A stretch of 62,551 nt of DNA. Origin: SFDP01 sp051653625 (GTDB taxonomy: Bacteria > Bacillota > Clostridia > Lachnospirales > Lachnospiraceae). The notes beneath the pieces were generated by a model, which saw only the letters and a list, made by a program, of their open reading frames with translations, made no database searches and was not told where the DNA came from. Location of the stretch: positions 1-62,551 of the forward strand of contig JBOFWM010000057.1 in assembly GCA_051653625.1 (NCBI GenBank), written 5' to 3'. The position numbers and the translations under genes are program-made. Every line of letters starts with the position of its first letter. Position 1 is the stretch's first letter. This document shows, piece by piece, positions 17,414 through 26,956 of this stretch.

Positions 17414-18871
17414 ATGGGTCAAATTATAGGAGAAGGAATTACATTTGATGATGTTCTTTTAGTACCAGCATATTCAAGTGTAATACCAAATCAAGTAGAT
17501 TTATCAACAAACTTGACACGTACGATTAAGCTTAATATTCCACTTATGAGTGCGGGAATGGATACAGTTACAGAGCATAGAATGGCTATTGCAATGGCAA
17601 GACAGGGAGGAATTGGGATTATTCATAAGAATATGTCAATTGAGGCCCAGGCAGAAGAAGTTGATAAAGTAAAACGTTCGGAGAATGGCGTTATTACAGA
17701 CCCTTTTTCATTAACTCCAGATCATACATTGGCAGATGCAGATGAATTAATGGGAAAATTTCGTATATCAGGTGTACCGATTACAGAAGGTAAAAAATTA
17801 GTTGGAATTATTACAAACCGCGATTTGAAATTTGAAACAGATTTTACAAAAAAGATTTCTGAATCAATGACATCAGAAGAATTAATTACTGCAAAAGAAG
17901 GAATTACATTAGAAGAGGCAAAACAAATTCTAGCAAAAGCAAGAAAAGAAAAATTGCCAATTGTGGATGAAAACTTCAATTTAAAAGGGTTAATTACAAT
18001 TAAAGATATTGAAAAAACAATTAAGTATCCATTAGCTGCAAAAGATTCACAAGGCAGATTACTTTGTGGTGCTGGTGTTGGGATTACAGCAAATGTTTTA
18101 GAACGTGTATCCGCATTAGTAGATGCGAAAGTAGATGTTATCGTATTAGATTCTGCACATGGTCATTCTGAAAATGTTATACGTTGTGTAAAGATGATTA
18201 AAGAATCATACCCGGATTTACAAATTATTGCAGGAAATGTTGCAACTAAAGAAGCGACAAAAGCGTTAATTGAAGCAGGAGTAGATGGTGTTAAAGTTGG
18301 AATCGGACCAGGTTCTATTTGTACAACAAGAGTGGTAGCTGGAATTGGTGTTCCGCAAATTTCAGCAGTAATGGATTGTTTTGAAGCTGCAAAAGAGTAT
18401 AATGTTCCGATCATTGCGGATGGTGGAATTAAATACTCAGGTGATGTTACAAAGGCAATTGCAGCAGGTGGAAGTGTTTGTATGATGGGAAGTATGTTTG
18501 CTGGATGTGATGAGAGCCCAGGAACATTTGAGTTATTCCAAGGAAGAAAATATAAAGTATATAGAGGGATGGGTTCTATTGCAGCAATGGAAAATGGAAG
18601 TAAAGATAGATATTTCCAAGCAGATGCAAAAAAACTTGTACCAGAAGGTGTAGAAGGTCGTGTTGCATATCGTGGAATGGTAGAAGATACTGTATTCCAA
18701 CTATTAGGAGGATTGCGTTCTGGAATGGGATATTGTGGAGCTGCTACTATTGAGGACTTAAAGAACAATGGAAAATTTGTGAAAATTTCTGCTGCTTCCC
18801 TAAAAGAAAGTCATCCACATGATATTCATATTACAAAAGAAGCACCAAATTATAGTATAGATAACCATTAA
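17414..18871 (+). CDS. guaB: IMP dehydrogenase
   Basis: First committed step of GMP synthesis: IMP to XMP with NAD+. 485 aa. TIM barrel interrupted by two CBS domains (about residues 95-205; ISGVPITEGKKLVGIITNRD and LPIVDENFNLKGLITIKD). The catalytic cysteine loop is GIGPGSICTTRVVAG and the flap carries the RG(M)-type arginine (AYRGMVEDT). Strong ribosome site AAGGAGG. Has its own promoter and a terminator after it, so it is probably monocistronic. Confidence 0.97.
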   Translation: MGQIIGEGITFDDVLLVPAYSSVIPNQVDLSTNLTRTIKLNIPLMSAGMDTVTEHRMAIAMARQGGIGIIHKNMSIEAQAEEVDKVKRSENGVITDPFSLTPDHTLADADELMGKFRISGVPITEGKKLVGIITNRDLKFETDFTKKISESMTSEELITAKEGITLEEAKQILAKARKEKLPIVDENFNLKGLITIKDIEKTIKYPLAAKDSQGRLLCGAGVGITANVLERVSALVDAKVDVIVLDSAHGHSENVIRCVKMIKESYPDLQIIAGNVATKEATKALIEAGVDGVKVGIGPGSICTTRVVAGIGVPQISAVMDCFEAAKEYNVPIIADGGIKYSGDVTKAIAAGGSVCMMGSMFAGCDESPGTFELFQGRKYKVYRGMGSIAAMENGSKDRYFQADAKKLVPEGVEGRVAYRGMVEDTVFQLLGGLRSGMGYCGAATIEDLKNNGKFVKISAASLKESHPHDIHITKEAPNYSIDNH

Positions 18872-18877
18872 AATAGT

Positions 18878-18920
18878 AATTTCTATTAGTTTGTGATAAA
18901 CTAATAGAAATTATTTTTTT
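18878..18920 (+). terminator. Terminator between guaB and deoB
   Basis: Perfect 15-bp stem AATTTCTATTAGTTT (18878-18892) / AAACTAATAGAAATT (18898-18912), loop GTGAT, then ATTTTTTT. The deoB ribosome site starts only a few bases downstream, so deoB either relies on read-through or has a promoter I could not place. Confidence 0.9.
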
Positions 18921-18939
18921 ATAGAAAGGAGCAAAGAAA

Positions 18940-20136
18940 ATGAAACAAGAGAAAAAAAGAGTTTTTTTAATTGTATTAGATAGCTTTGGAATAGGAAGTC
19001 TTCCAGATGCTTATAAATATGGAGATGAAGGAAGTAATACGCTTCGTAGTATATTAGGATCAAATGAATATTATACCCCACAGATGGAGGAATTAGGATT
19101 ATTTCAAATAGATGGGGTAAAGGAACTTATAAAAGATAAAAAAGAGAGAAGAAGCAAAGGCTCATATGGTAGATTGGCAGAAGTTTCAAAAGGGAAAGAC
19201 ACAACACTTGGACATTGGGAAATAGCTGGTGTTATTTCAAAAAAAGAATTACCAACTTACCCAGATGGGTTTCCGAAAGAAGTAATCGAAGAAATTGAAA
19301 AACAAACAGGTAGAAAAGTGATATGTAATAAAAGTTATTCGGGAACGGATGTTATTCGTGATTATGGGGAAAAACATGTTGAAACGGGAGATCTTATTAT
19401 TTATACATCTGCAGATAGTGTATTACAAATTGCAGCACATGAAGAAGTGATTCCAGTTGAAACATTATATCGATATTGTGAAATTGCAAGAAATATTTTA
19501 ACGAAGGAGCATGGTGTTGGACGCGTTATTGCAAGACCATTTACAGGTGAAGTTGGAAAATTTGTGAGGACAACTAATCGACATGACTATTCCTTAGTGC
19601 CACCAGGGACAACTTGTCTTGATGTTTTGATGGAAGCTGGATATGCAACAATGGGAATAGGGAAAATCTATGATATTTTTGCAGGAGTAGGAATTAGTGA
19701 TACCTCAAAAATGAAAAATAATGTAGATGGAATGAATCAAATCATAGAATGTTTGGAAAAAGAATTTACAGGATTATGTTTTCTGAATCTAGTAGATTTT
19801 GATATGCTTTATGGACATAGAAATGATGTGGATGGCTACGCAAAAGCAGCAACGATTTTTGATAAGCAATTGACAGAATTTATTGAAGGAATGAAAGAAG
19901 AAGATATCTTAATGATTACTGCAGATCATGGTTGCGATCCAGGATTTCCTGGAACAAACCACTCAAGAGAATACGTTCCATTTTTGGTATATGGGAATAA
20001 AATAAAAGAAAATATGAATATTGGAACAAGAAAGAGTTTTGCAGACATAGGTGCGACTATTGTGGATTTATTTGAATTAGATAAAAGTAAGATATCAGGG
20101 GAGAGTTTTAAACAAATCATTTTAAAGGGAGAATAA
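18940..20136 (+). CDS. deoB: Phosphopentomutase
   Basis: Interconverts (deoxy)ribose 1- and 5-phosphates. 398 aa, alkaline-phosphatase superfamily. Metal-site motifs: IVLDSFGIGSLPDA at the N-terminus and ITADHGCDPGFPGTNHSREY near the end; the central DTTLGHWEIAG carries the phospho-threonine region. First gene of deoB-pdp-deoC, with gaps of 2 and 12 bases. Confidence 0.96.
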   Translation: MKQEKKRVFLIVLDSFGIGSLPDAYKYGDEGSNTLRSILGSNEYYTPQMEELGLFQIDGVKELIKDKKERRSKGSYGRLAEVSKGKDTTLGHWEIAGVISKKELPTYPDGFPKEVIEEIEKQTGRKVICNKSYSGTDVIRDYGEKHVETGDLIIYTSADSVLQIAAHEEVIPVETLYRYCEIARNILTKEHGVGRVIARPFTGEVGKFVRTTNRHDYSLVPPGTTCLDVLMEAGYATMGIGKIYDIFAGVGISDTSKMKNNVDGMNQIIECLEKEFTGLCFLNLVDFDMLYGHRNDVDGYAKAATIFDKQLTEFIEGMKEEDILMITADHGCDPGFPGTNHSREYVPFLVYGNKIKENMNIGTRKSFADIGATIVDLFELDKSKISGESFKQIILKGE

Positions 20137-20138
20137 AG

Positions 20139-21440
20139 ATGAGAATGTATGACTTGATAGAGAAAAAAAAACATGGACATGCACTTACAGAGAAAGAACT
20201 TAATTTTTTAATTAAAGATTATGTCGATGGAAAAATTCCAGATTATCAAATAGCAGCATTTTTGATGGCAGTATACTTTAAAGGAATGACAAAAGAAGAA
20301 ACGGTTATAATGACAAAAGCGGTTGCTAATAGCGGAGAAATTATGGATTTATCTACTATATCGGGATTTAAAGTAGATAAGCATTCCACTGGTGGTGTTG
20401 GCGATAAGACAACATTAATTGTAGGACCAATAGTGGCAGCATGTGGTGTAAAAGTAGCGAAAATGTCCGGTAGAGGGTTAGGCCATACAGGTGGTACTGT
20501 TGATAAATTAGAATCTATTCCTGGATTTAATATTACGCTTGAAAAAGAAGAATTTTTTGATGTTGTAAATAAAACGGGAGTTTGTGTGATTGGACAATCG
20601 GGAAATATAACTCCTGCTGATAAAAAATTATATGCACTTCGTGATGTTACAGCCACAGTAGATAGCATTCCTTTAATTGCAGTTTCGATCATGAGCAAGA
20701 AGTTAGCAGCAGGAAGTGATGGTATTTTATTAGATGTAAAAGTTGGAAGTGGAGCTTTTATGAAAGATTTGGATAATGCGAGAAATCTTGCAAAAGTTAT
20801 GGTTGATATAGGAAAAGGAGCAAAAAAAGAAACGAGAGCACTTATTACGAATATGGATGTACCTCTAGGATATGCCATTGGAAACTCTTTAGAAGTAATG
20901 GAGGCTATTGAAACATTAAAAGGAAATGGACCAGAAGATTTAACAAAAGTATGTATTGAGTTAGCAGCACATATGTTAGTGATAGCTGGTATTGGCGAAT
21001 TAGAGGAATGTAAAAGAATGGCAAATGAAACATTACACAATAAAAGCGCATTCACTGTTTTTGAGAAAATGGTAAAAGGGCAAGGTGGAAATGAAGAGTT
21101 TGTTAAAAATCCGAATCTTTTTGAACGATGTGCTAATGAGATAGAAGTTTTTGCAAATAAAGAAGGATATATTGCAAAAATGGATACTACACAATGTGGA
21201 ATCTGTGCATGCATTTTAGGAGCAGGTAGAGAAGAAAAAGATGAAAGTATTGATTATAATGCTGGAATTGTTTTAAAGAGTAAAATTGGTGATTATGTAA
21301 AAGAAGGTGATGTAATTGGAATATTATATACAAACAAATCTGATAAAATAGAGCAAGCAAAAGAACTATTATTAAATGCAATTACAATTGAAACTAGAAA
21401 ACCAGAACAAGAACAATTGATATATGAATATATTGTATAA
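20139..21440 (+). CDS. pdp: Pyrimidine-nucleoside phosphorylase
   Basis: Phosphorolysis of uridine, thymidine and deoxyuridine to base and pentose 1-phosphate. 433 aa, nucleoside-phosphorylase family II. Signature VDKHSTGGVGDKTTLIVGP followed by KMSGRGLGHTGGTVDKLESI, and ALRDVTATVDSIPLI. Pyrimidine-type rather than DeoA is the usual Firmicutes form, but the two cannot be separated with certainty by eye. Starts 2 bases after deoB. Confidence 0.93.
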   Translation: MRMYDLIEKKKHGHALTEKELNFLIKDYVDGKIPDYQIAAFLMAVYFKGMTKEETVIMTKAVANSGEIMDLSTISGFKVDKHSTGGVGDKTTLIVGPIVAACGVKVAKMSGRGLGHTGGTVDKLESIPGFNITLEKEEFFDVVNKTGVCVIGQSGNITPADKKLYALRDVTATVDSIPLIAVSIMSKKLAAGSDGILLDVKVGSGAFMKDLDNARNLAKVMVDIGKGAKKETRALITNMDVPLGYAIGNSLEVMEAIETLKGNGPEDLTKVCIELAAHMLVIAGIGELEECKRMANETLHNKSAFTVFEKMVKGQGGNEEFVKNPNLFERCANEIEVFANKEGYIAKMDTTQCGICACILGAGREEKDESIDYNAGIVLKSKIGDYVKEGDVIGILYTNKSDKIEQAKELLLNAITIETRKPEQEQLIYEYIV

Positions 21441-21452
21441 AGGATGGGAATT

Positions 21453-22115
21453 ATGTTGGAACATATTTTAAGTAAAGTAGATCACACGGTATTAAAAGCA
21501 ATAACCACATGGGAGGATATTAAAAAACTATGTGAAGAAGCAAAAACATATAAAACAGCTTCTATTTGTATTCCACCAAGTTATGTAAAAAGAGTAAAGG
21601 AAGAATTTGGAGATCAAATCAATATTTGTACAGTAATTGGATTTCCATTAGGATATAATACAACAAGAATTAAGGTACAAGAAGCAAAACAAGCTATAGC
21701 AGAAGGTGCTAGTGAAATTGATATGGTGATTAATATCGGTGCTGTCAAAAACAAAGAGTATGAATTTGTATTAGAAGAAATTATTGAAATTCGCGAAGCA
21801 ACAAGAGGATACATTTTAAAAGTAATTATCGAAGATTGTTATTTAGATGAAGAAGAAAAAATATCATTATGCAAAATCGTAACAAAAGCAGGCGCGGATT
21901 ATATTAAAACATCTACTGGATTTGGAACAAGTGGAGCAACAAAAGAAGATGTTATATTAATGAAAGAACATATTGGAGAAAATGTAAAAATTAAAGCAGC
22001 TGGTGGAATTAGATCCGTTGAAGATATGGAAGCATTTATTGAGCTTGGATGTGATAGATTAGGAACGAGTTCGGCTATAGAATTGATAAAAGGAAATGAA
22101 GCGAAAAGTTACTAA
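21453..22115 (+). CDS. deoC: Deoxyribose-phosphate aldolase
   Basis: Cleaves deoxyribose 5-phosphate to acetaldehyde and glyceraldehyde 3-phosphate, feeding nucleosides into glycolysis. 220 aa from ATG 21453. An ATG at 21444 is in frame but sits inside the AAGGATGGG ribosome site. The Schiff-base lysine is in DYIKTSTGFG, with a second active-site lysine in VKIKAAGGIR. Third gene of the nucleoside-salvage operon. Confidence 0.95.
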   Translation: MLEHILSKVDHTVLKAITTWEDIKKLCEEAKTYKTASICIPPSYVKRVKEEFGDQINICTVIGFPLGYNTTRIKVQEAKQAIAEGASEIDMVINIGAVKNKEYEFVLEEIIEIREATRGYILKVIIEDCYLDEEEKISLCKIVTKAGADYIKTSTGFGTSGATKEDVILMKEHIGENVKIKAAGGIRSVEDMEAFIELGCDRLGTSSAIELIKGNEAKSY

Positions 22116-22140
22116 ATTAGTTTGCCACTAATTTAGTAAC
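22108..22140. terminator. Hairpin shared by convergent genes deoC and DUF2142
   Basis: Perfect 14-bp stem GTTACTAAATTAGT (22108-22121) / ACTAATTTAGTAAC (22127-22140), loop TTGCC. It contains the stop codons of both genes. On the minus strand it is followed by TTTTCG; on the plus strand no T-run follows, so it is a better terminator for the reverse gene. Confidence 0.65.
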
Positions 22141-23519
22141 CCATAGTATCTAGGAAGAATAATAAAGACGCTATAAATTAGTGAAAGAATCAGAAAAGAA
22201 TATAGGAAAATGTAAAAGGTGGAACGAATTCTATTTTTTACATTTTCCTTTTCTTTTAAAGGAAGTAGTATAAATTCTATAATTTTTTCCATTCCAATGC
22301 TAAGCAGTAGCGCAAGAGGAATTAAAATAGGATGATAATATCTTCCTTGAGGCTGAAAATCCCAAGTATAGGAATAGTAAATTGCTAATATAGAAGGAAT
22401 AATAATACCGAGAATAAAAGAAAAATAAAGTGCTTTTTTTTGCAAGGAAGAATATTGAATTAGAACCGTCTTCTTAACAGGAATCGGTAAAAAAAGACCA
22501 ATAAAAGCAAAAAATAATAAATAATAATAGCCCCAATAGATGTAATGATGAGTAGGAATAAGCATTGGACCAAACATTGCAATAAAGCTTCGTGGGACTA
22601 AAAGATAATAATCTGTTTGAAATATCATTTCAAACACACTAAACCCTTTGCTTTGATACGTTCCAATTACTTGTGGATTGAAAGCATCAAGTCCTGTTAA
22701 AGCCGCACAAGCTGTTCTTGCATTAAGTGCTAGAAAATCACCATTGTATAGTAGTGCGTTTCGTATAAACCACCATCCCATACCTAGTAATACAATAATA
22801 GCAATAAAGCTGCCTGTTTTGAAACATGTTTTAGAATCAAACATCCATATTCCATCCTTTTTAGATAAAAATGAAATAATAAAGATAAAAATGGAAATTA
22901 GAATTGTCCCATATGCATTATAATAAGAAAGTGCACATAGTATAATTCCGATGGCTAAGGTGATAGATGTTTTTTTATCAAATGAATGTATCATACCTTT
23001 TAACATAGCATACGTCATAATAGCAATAGACATAAATGCCATTGAGTCTGTATTTACATAAGAATGCAAAAATAGATTTTGAGGAAGAAACACAACCGCT
23101 AATGAAAAGAGCCATCCAGTAAGTGAACTATAAAATACTAGTCTTGCAATTTTTCGAACATATATGGCCATAATGATACCAAAAATTATATTTACAAATC
23201 GTGCAAGTAATAGTTGACTTGAAAAGCTTGTAATTAAAGGAGATAGAAAACGAATTAGAAACCCGTCAATAATGTAGGTAAAGATTGGTTGAAATGCATA
23301 AGAAGCACCATATCCATCAATAAGGATTGCTGGATCATCACCAATAGGGAGCGAGCCATTGTCCACGATATATTGAACAACTTTATAACGATTAATTTCG
23401 TCAGGACCATCTCCAAATGGTTGAATAATTGCGAAGGTCAACATGCAAATAAATGCAAGTGTTAAAAATAAAATTTCAAATAAAAACGGTGAATTATAGA
23501 GTTTCTTTTCTTTTGACAT
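22128..23519 (-). CDS. DUF2142 polytopic membrane protein (GT-C-like)
   Basis: 463 aa from ATG 23519, with AAAAGGATG upstream; an ATG four codons earlier overlaps that ribosome site. About ten to eleven hydrophobic helices. An acidic loop after the first helix (PFGDGPDEINRYKVVQYIV) is the family signature and matches the position of catalytic acids in GT-C glycosyltransferases. DUF2142 proteins are often in cell-surface polysaccharide loci, but this one stands alone. Function by inference only. Convergent with deoC. Confidence 0.7.
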   Translation of the reverse strand: MSKEKKLYNSPFLFEILFLTLAFICMLTFAIIQPFGDGPDEINRYKVVQYIVDNGSLPIGDDPAILIDGYGASYAFQPIFTYIIDGFLIRFLSPLITSFSSQLLLARFVNIIFGIIMAIYVRKIARLVFYSSLTGWLFSLAVVFLPQNLFLHSYVNTDSMAFMSIAIMTYAMLKGMIHSFDKKTSITLAIGIILCALSYYNAYGTILISIFIFIISFLSKKDGIWMFDSKTCFKTGSFIAIIVLLGMGWWFIRNALLYNGDFLALNARTACAALTGLDAFNPQVIGTYQSKGFSVFEMIFQTDYYLLVPRSFIAMFGPMLIPTHHYIYWGYYYLLFFAFIGLFLPIPVKKTVLIQYSSLQKKALYFSFILGIIIPSILAIYYSYTWDFQPQGRYYHPILIPLALLLSIGMEKIIEFILLPLKEKENVKNRIRSTFYIFLYSFLILSLIYSVFIILPRYYGLLN

Positions 23520-23599
23520 GGTATGAATCATCCTTTTATTTTACATTTAAAATATTAAGAAGTATATCATAAGAAGTCTTTAGTTGTACAGAGAGAGTG

Positions 23600-23917
23600 C
23601 TAAATTTTTGTTCTATTTATGTCTTTTAAAATCAAATGAATGTGATGAAGTTGCTCAGGTGATAATTTTTTTAACTCATCATTGACTTCTGTAATTACAG
23701 TAGGTACATCTTGGTCCTCGTCAAAAAAATCTTTTGGCTTGATTTTTAGAAATTCACATATGTAAAAGAACATTTCCATAGAGGGATAGGATTTTTGATT
23801 TTCAATTTTATTAATATAGCTATCGCTTTGTCCAAGTGATAAGCTCATATCTCTTGCAGTCATATTCTGTTGCATTCTTAATGCAGTTAATCGGTTACAA
23901 AACCATTTTGAATTCAT
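23600..23917 (-). CDS. XRE-family helix-turn-helix regulator
   Basis: 105 aa from ATG 23917 with AAAGGAG ahead; a longer frame upstream would add an implausible hydrophobic stretch. N-terminal HTH (LTALRMQQNMTARDMSLSLG then SDSYINKIENQKSYPSMEMF) of the Xre/Cro type, and a short C-terminal helix (LKKLSPEQLHHIHLILKDI). Single-domain DNA-binding protein, target unknown. Divergent from the unknown gene at 24095; the 177-bp gap between them holds an imperfect TTTTAG-N5-CTAAAA repeat near 23950 that could be an operator. Confidence 0.85.
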   Translation of the reverse strand: MNSKWFCNRLTALRMQQNMTARDMSLSLGQSDSYINKIENQKSYPSMEMFFYICEFLKIKPKDFFDEDQDVPTVITEVNDELKKLSPEQLHHIHLILKDINRTKI

Positions 23918-24094
23918 AGCTTGCTCCTTTAATATCGTATTTGTTATTTTTAGTATAGCTAAAATAAATGGTAAAATATGGAAAATTAGTAGTAATTTTA
24001 AAAAAGAAAAAGAAAATAAGTATAGACAAGTGGACAAAATATCAAGTTATAAGTTATAAATTAGACTAAGAAAATAAAGAAAGGTTAGGGATAA

Positions 24095-24457
24095 ATGAAA
24101 GGAGAATATTATAAATATGATGATATGCTAGAATTAAATGAAGTTATAAATGGTGACGAATATTTAGCTTTTGTAGAAAACACGGATGAACCATTATTTG
24201 AAGATTTAGATTTTGTATGGGAATTATTTGAAAAGTGGTTGATAAGTATAACAGAAATGCATGCAAAAGAAAAGGAATCAGTATCTTATAAGTTAGGAAT
24301 TCAAATTCTTTTTTGGTGTGATAAAAAGGATGTATATGGTATTCGTTTCGTAATAAAAAATCATTTTTCAATATTTAAACATTGTTATTTGACGCATAAA
24401 AGACCTGAAATAGTGAATGAATTTCTAAAATGCATCGGTATTTTTTCTTGTGAATAA
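24095..24457 (+). CDS. Unknown 120-residue protein
   Basis: I do not recognise this protein. It has an acidic N-terminal half (EPLFEDLDFVWELFEKWL) and a more basic, aromatic C-terminal half (FVIKNHFSIFKHCYLTHKRP), no signal peptide, no membrane helix and four scattered cysteines. A GAAAGG sequence lies about 14 bases before the ATG. It faces the XRE regulator gene head-to-head, so it may be that regulator's target. Codon use is like its neighbours. Could be lineage-specific. Confidence 0.6.
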   Translation: MKGEYYKYDDMLELNEVINGDEYLAFVENTDEPLFEDLDFVWELFEKWLISITEMHAKEKESVSYKLGIQILFWCDKKDVYGIRFVIKNHFSIFKHCYLTHKRPEIVNEFLKCIGIFSCE

Positions 24458-24515
24458 ACCTTTTTTATGATAATATGTTGATATTATATGACTAAGAGGA
24501 GTGGAAGGTTTAACT

Positions 24516-26177
24516 ATGGAAAAAGAAGTTGTATCGAGAAATTTTATTGAACAAATTATAGATAAAGATTTAGAAGAAAAAACGTATTCAGAGATTTGTA
24601 CACGTTTTCCACCAGAACCAAATGGATATTTACATATTGGACATGCAAAAAGTATCTTACTTAATTATGGATTAGCTTTAAAATATAATGGAAAATTTAA
24701 TATGAGATTTGATGATACAAATCCAACGAAAGAGAAAGTCGAATTTGTAAATTCAATATTAGAGGATGTTAAATGGTTAGGAGCAGATTGGGAAGACCGT
24801 TTATTTTTTGCGTCTGATTATTTTGAACAAATGTATGATGCGGCTGTAAAACTTATTGAAAAAGGGAAAGCATATGTTTCTGATTTAACGGCAGATGAAA
24901 TAAAAGAATATAGAGGAACATTAACACAAGTTGGGAAAGAAGATCCTTATTCAAAACGTAGTATAGAAGAAAATCTTTCTTTATTTAAAGAAATGAGAGA
25001 TGGTATTTACGAAGATGGAACAAAGGTTTTACGAGCTAAGATTGATATTAATTCGCCTAATATGAATATGAGAGATCCGATACTTTATAGAGTGGCGCAT
25101 ATGACACATCATAATACTGGTGATAAGTGGTGTATTTATCCGATGTATGATTTTGCACATCCAATAGAAGATGCAATAGAAGGTGTTACACATTCTATTT
25201 GTACATTAGAGTTTGAAGATCACAGACCTCTTTATGATTGGGTAGTAAGAGAATTAGAGTATGTGAATCCACCAAAACAAATAGAGTTTGCAAAGTTGTA
25301 TTTAACAAATGTAATTACAGGAAAAAGATACATAAAAAAATTAGTAGATGAAAAAATTGTGGATGGATGGGATGATCCAAGACTTGTATCTATTGCAGCA
25401 TTGAGACGAAGAGGATTTACAAAAGAATCGATACAAATGTTTGTTGATCTTTGTGGGATAAGCAAAAGTAATTCTTCGGTTGAATATCCGATGTTAGAAT
25501 ATTGTATTCGCGAAGATCTGAAATTAAAAAAAGTACGTTTAATGGCAGCGATGGATCCTATTAAATTAATAATTGATAATTATAATGAAGAGGAAACAGA
25601 ATGGTTAGAAGTTCCAAATAACCTTGAAAATCCAGAACTAGGAACACGTATGGTTCCATTTGGAAAAGAACTTTATATCGATAGAGAAGATTTTATGGAA
25701 GAACCACCAAAAAAATATTTTAGATTATTTCCAGGGAATGAAGTACGTCTTATGCATGCATATTTCGTGACATGTACGGATTTTGTAAAGGATGAATTTG
25801 GAAATGTTATAGAAGTGCATTGTACGTATGACAAAGAAACAAAAAGTGGCAGTGGTTTTAGTGGACGTAAAGTAAAAGGTACGATTCATTGGGTTCCAGC
25901 AAAGGAAGCGGTTGAAACAACTGTTCGTTTATATGAAAATATTATTGATGAAGAAAAAAATATATATAATGAAGATGGAAGTTTAAATTTAAATGAAAAT
26001 TCATTGGAAGTAAAAAAATGTTTTGTTGAACCATTTATAAAGGGTGCAAAATCATATGATAGTTTCCAATTTGTAAGAAATGGATTTTATTGTGTAGATG
26101 CAAAAGATAGCACAGAGGAAAATATGGTACTTAATCGTATTGTATCTTTGAAAAGCTCTTTTAAATTAACGAAATAA
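24516..26177 (+). CDS. glnS: Glutaminyl-tRNA synthetase
   Basis: Class I synthetase, 553 aa from ATG 24516 (ribosome site GGAAGG at 24503). The HIGH motif is RFPPEPNGYLHIGHAKS and the GlnRS-specific DDTNPTKEKVEFVNSILEDV follows. The KMSKS position reads ITGKRYIKKLV, followed by VDGWDDPRLVSIAALRRRGF, so the motif is relaxed. The C-terminal anticodon-binding beta barrels are present (YDKETKSGSGFSGRKVKGTIHWV). Its presence means tRNA-Gln can be charged directly and GatCAB is not needed for that. Confidence 0.95.
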   Translation: MEKEVVSRNFIEQIIDKDLEEKTYSEICTRFPPEPNGYLHIGHAKSILLNYGLALKYNGKFNMRFDDTNPTKEKVEFVNSILEDVKWLGADWEDRLFFASDYFEQMYDAAVKLIEKGKAYVSDLTADEIKEYRGTLTQVGKEDPYSKRSIEENLSLFKEMRDGIYEDGTKVLRAKIDINSPNMNMRDPILYRVAHMTHHNTGDKWCIYPMYDFAHPIEDAIEGVTHSICTLEFEDHRPLYDWVVRELEYVNPPKQIEFAKLYLTNVITGKRYIKKLVDEKIVDGWDDPRLVSIAALRRRGFTKESIQMFVDLCGISKSNSSVEYPMLEYCIREDLKLKKVRLMAAMDPIKLIIDNYNEEETEWLEVPNNLENPELGTRMVPFGKELYIDREDFMEEPPKKYFRLFPGNEVRLMHAYFVTCTDFVKDEFGNVIEVHCTYDKETKSGSGFSGRKVKGTIHWVPAKEAVETTVRLYENIIDEEKNIYNEDGSLNLNENSLEVKKCFVEPFIKGAKSYDSFQFVRNGFYCVDAKDSTEENMVLNRIVSLKSSFKLTK

Positions 26178-26204
26178 ACATTAATGATTAGAAGGGGGTA
26201 TATC

Positions 26205-26933
26205 ATGGATATGTTGGAAGAAAAACAGTATCTTTTTCCACAAAAGGTAAAATGTGTGATATGTGAGGAAACATTTTCAACTTTAGCAGTAAAATCAGGA
26301 AGAGCAAGATTAATTGGAACGGATGAAGATTTGCGTCCAAAATATGAAGGAATTGATACTTTAAAGTATGATGTAACATACTGTCCTCATTGTGGATTTG
26401 CTGCATTAACTCGTTTTTTTAAGCCACAAACAAGTTTGCAAAAAAAGAAAATTGTAGAATCCTTAGAAAAAATTGATGTAAAAGTAAACAAAGAGGCAGA
26501 AATAATATCTTATGATGAAGCTATTTTACGTCATGGAATAGCGTTAAATTGTGCTGCTGCAAAAGAAGGAAAACATAGCGAAATAGGATATATTATGTTG
26601 AAAATCGCATGGTTATATCGTGGGGCAGCAGAAAATATTGATACAGATCTTTTGGGAGCAGAAATAAGTTATGATGAAACAAAAGCAAAAGAAAAAGTAT
26701 ATTTAAAAAAGGCATATCAATTTTTGACAATTGCTGTTTCAAAAGAAGAATTTCCGATTTGTGGAATGGATGAATCAACGGTTGATTATCTATTGGCTGC
26801 ATTAGCAATGGTAAATGAGGAAGAGAGTACTGGAATAAAATTATTAGGAAAAATAATCAGCTCTAGAACTGCAAGTAGTCGATTGAAAGAAAAAGCAAGA
26901 GAACTAAAAGACAAATATAAAATAAGTGAATAA
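26205..26933 (+). CDS. DUF2225 family protein
   Basis: 242 aa from ATG 26205, set by GAAGGGGG; an upstream ATG at 26184 lacks a ribosome site. N-terminal zinc-ribbon-like cysteine pairs, KVKCVICEETFSTLAVKSGRAR and VTYCPHCGFAA, define DUF2225. The rest is helical and resembles tetratricopeptide-like repeats (GKHSEIGYIMLKIAWLYRGA). Role unknown. Follows glnS at 27 bases and precedes the MocR-type regulator by 23, so they may be co-transcribed. Confidence 0.8.
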   Translation: MDMLEEKQYLFPQKVKCVICEETFSTLAVKSGRARLIGTDEDLRPKYEGIDTLKYDVTYCPHCGFAALTRFFKPQTSLQKKKIVESLEKIDVKVNKEAEIISYDEAILRHGIALNCAAAKEGKHSEIGYIMLKIAWLYRGAAENIDTDLLGAEISYDETKAKEKVYLKKAYQFLTIAVSKEEFPICGMDESTVDYLLAALAMVNEEESTGIKLLGKIISSRTASSRLKEKARELKDKYKISE

Positions 26934-26956
26934 TTTGAAAATAAAGAGGTCACATT

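Noticed and set aside
18163..18768. Reverse-strand frame of 201 codons
   Set aside because: Shadow of guaB; low-complexity translation without motifs.
20246..21214. Long reverse-strand open frame of 322 codons
   Set aside because: Lies entirely opposite pdp, which has full family motifs; the reverse product has no ribosome site or recognisable domain.
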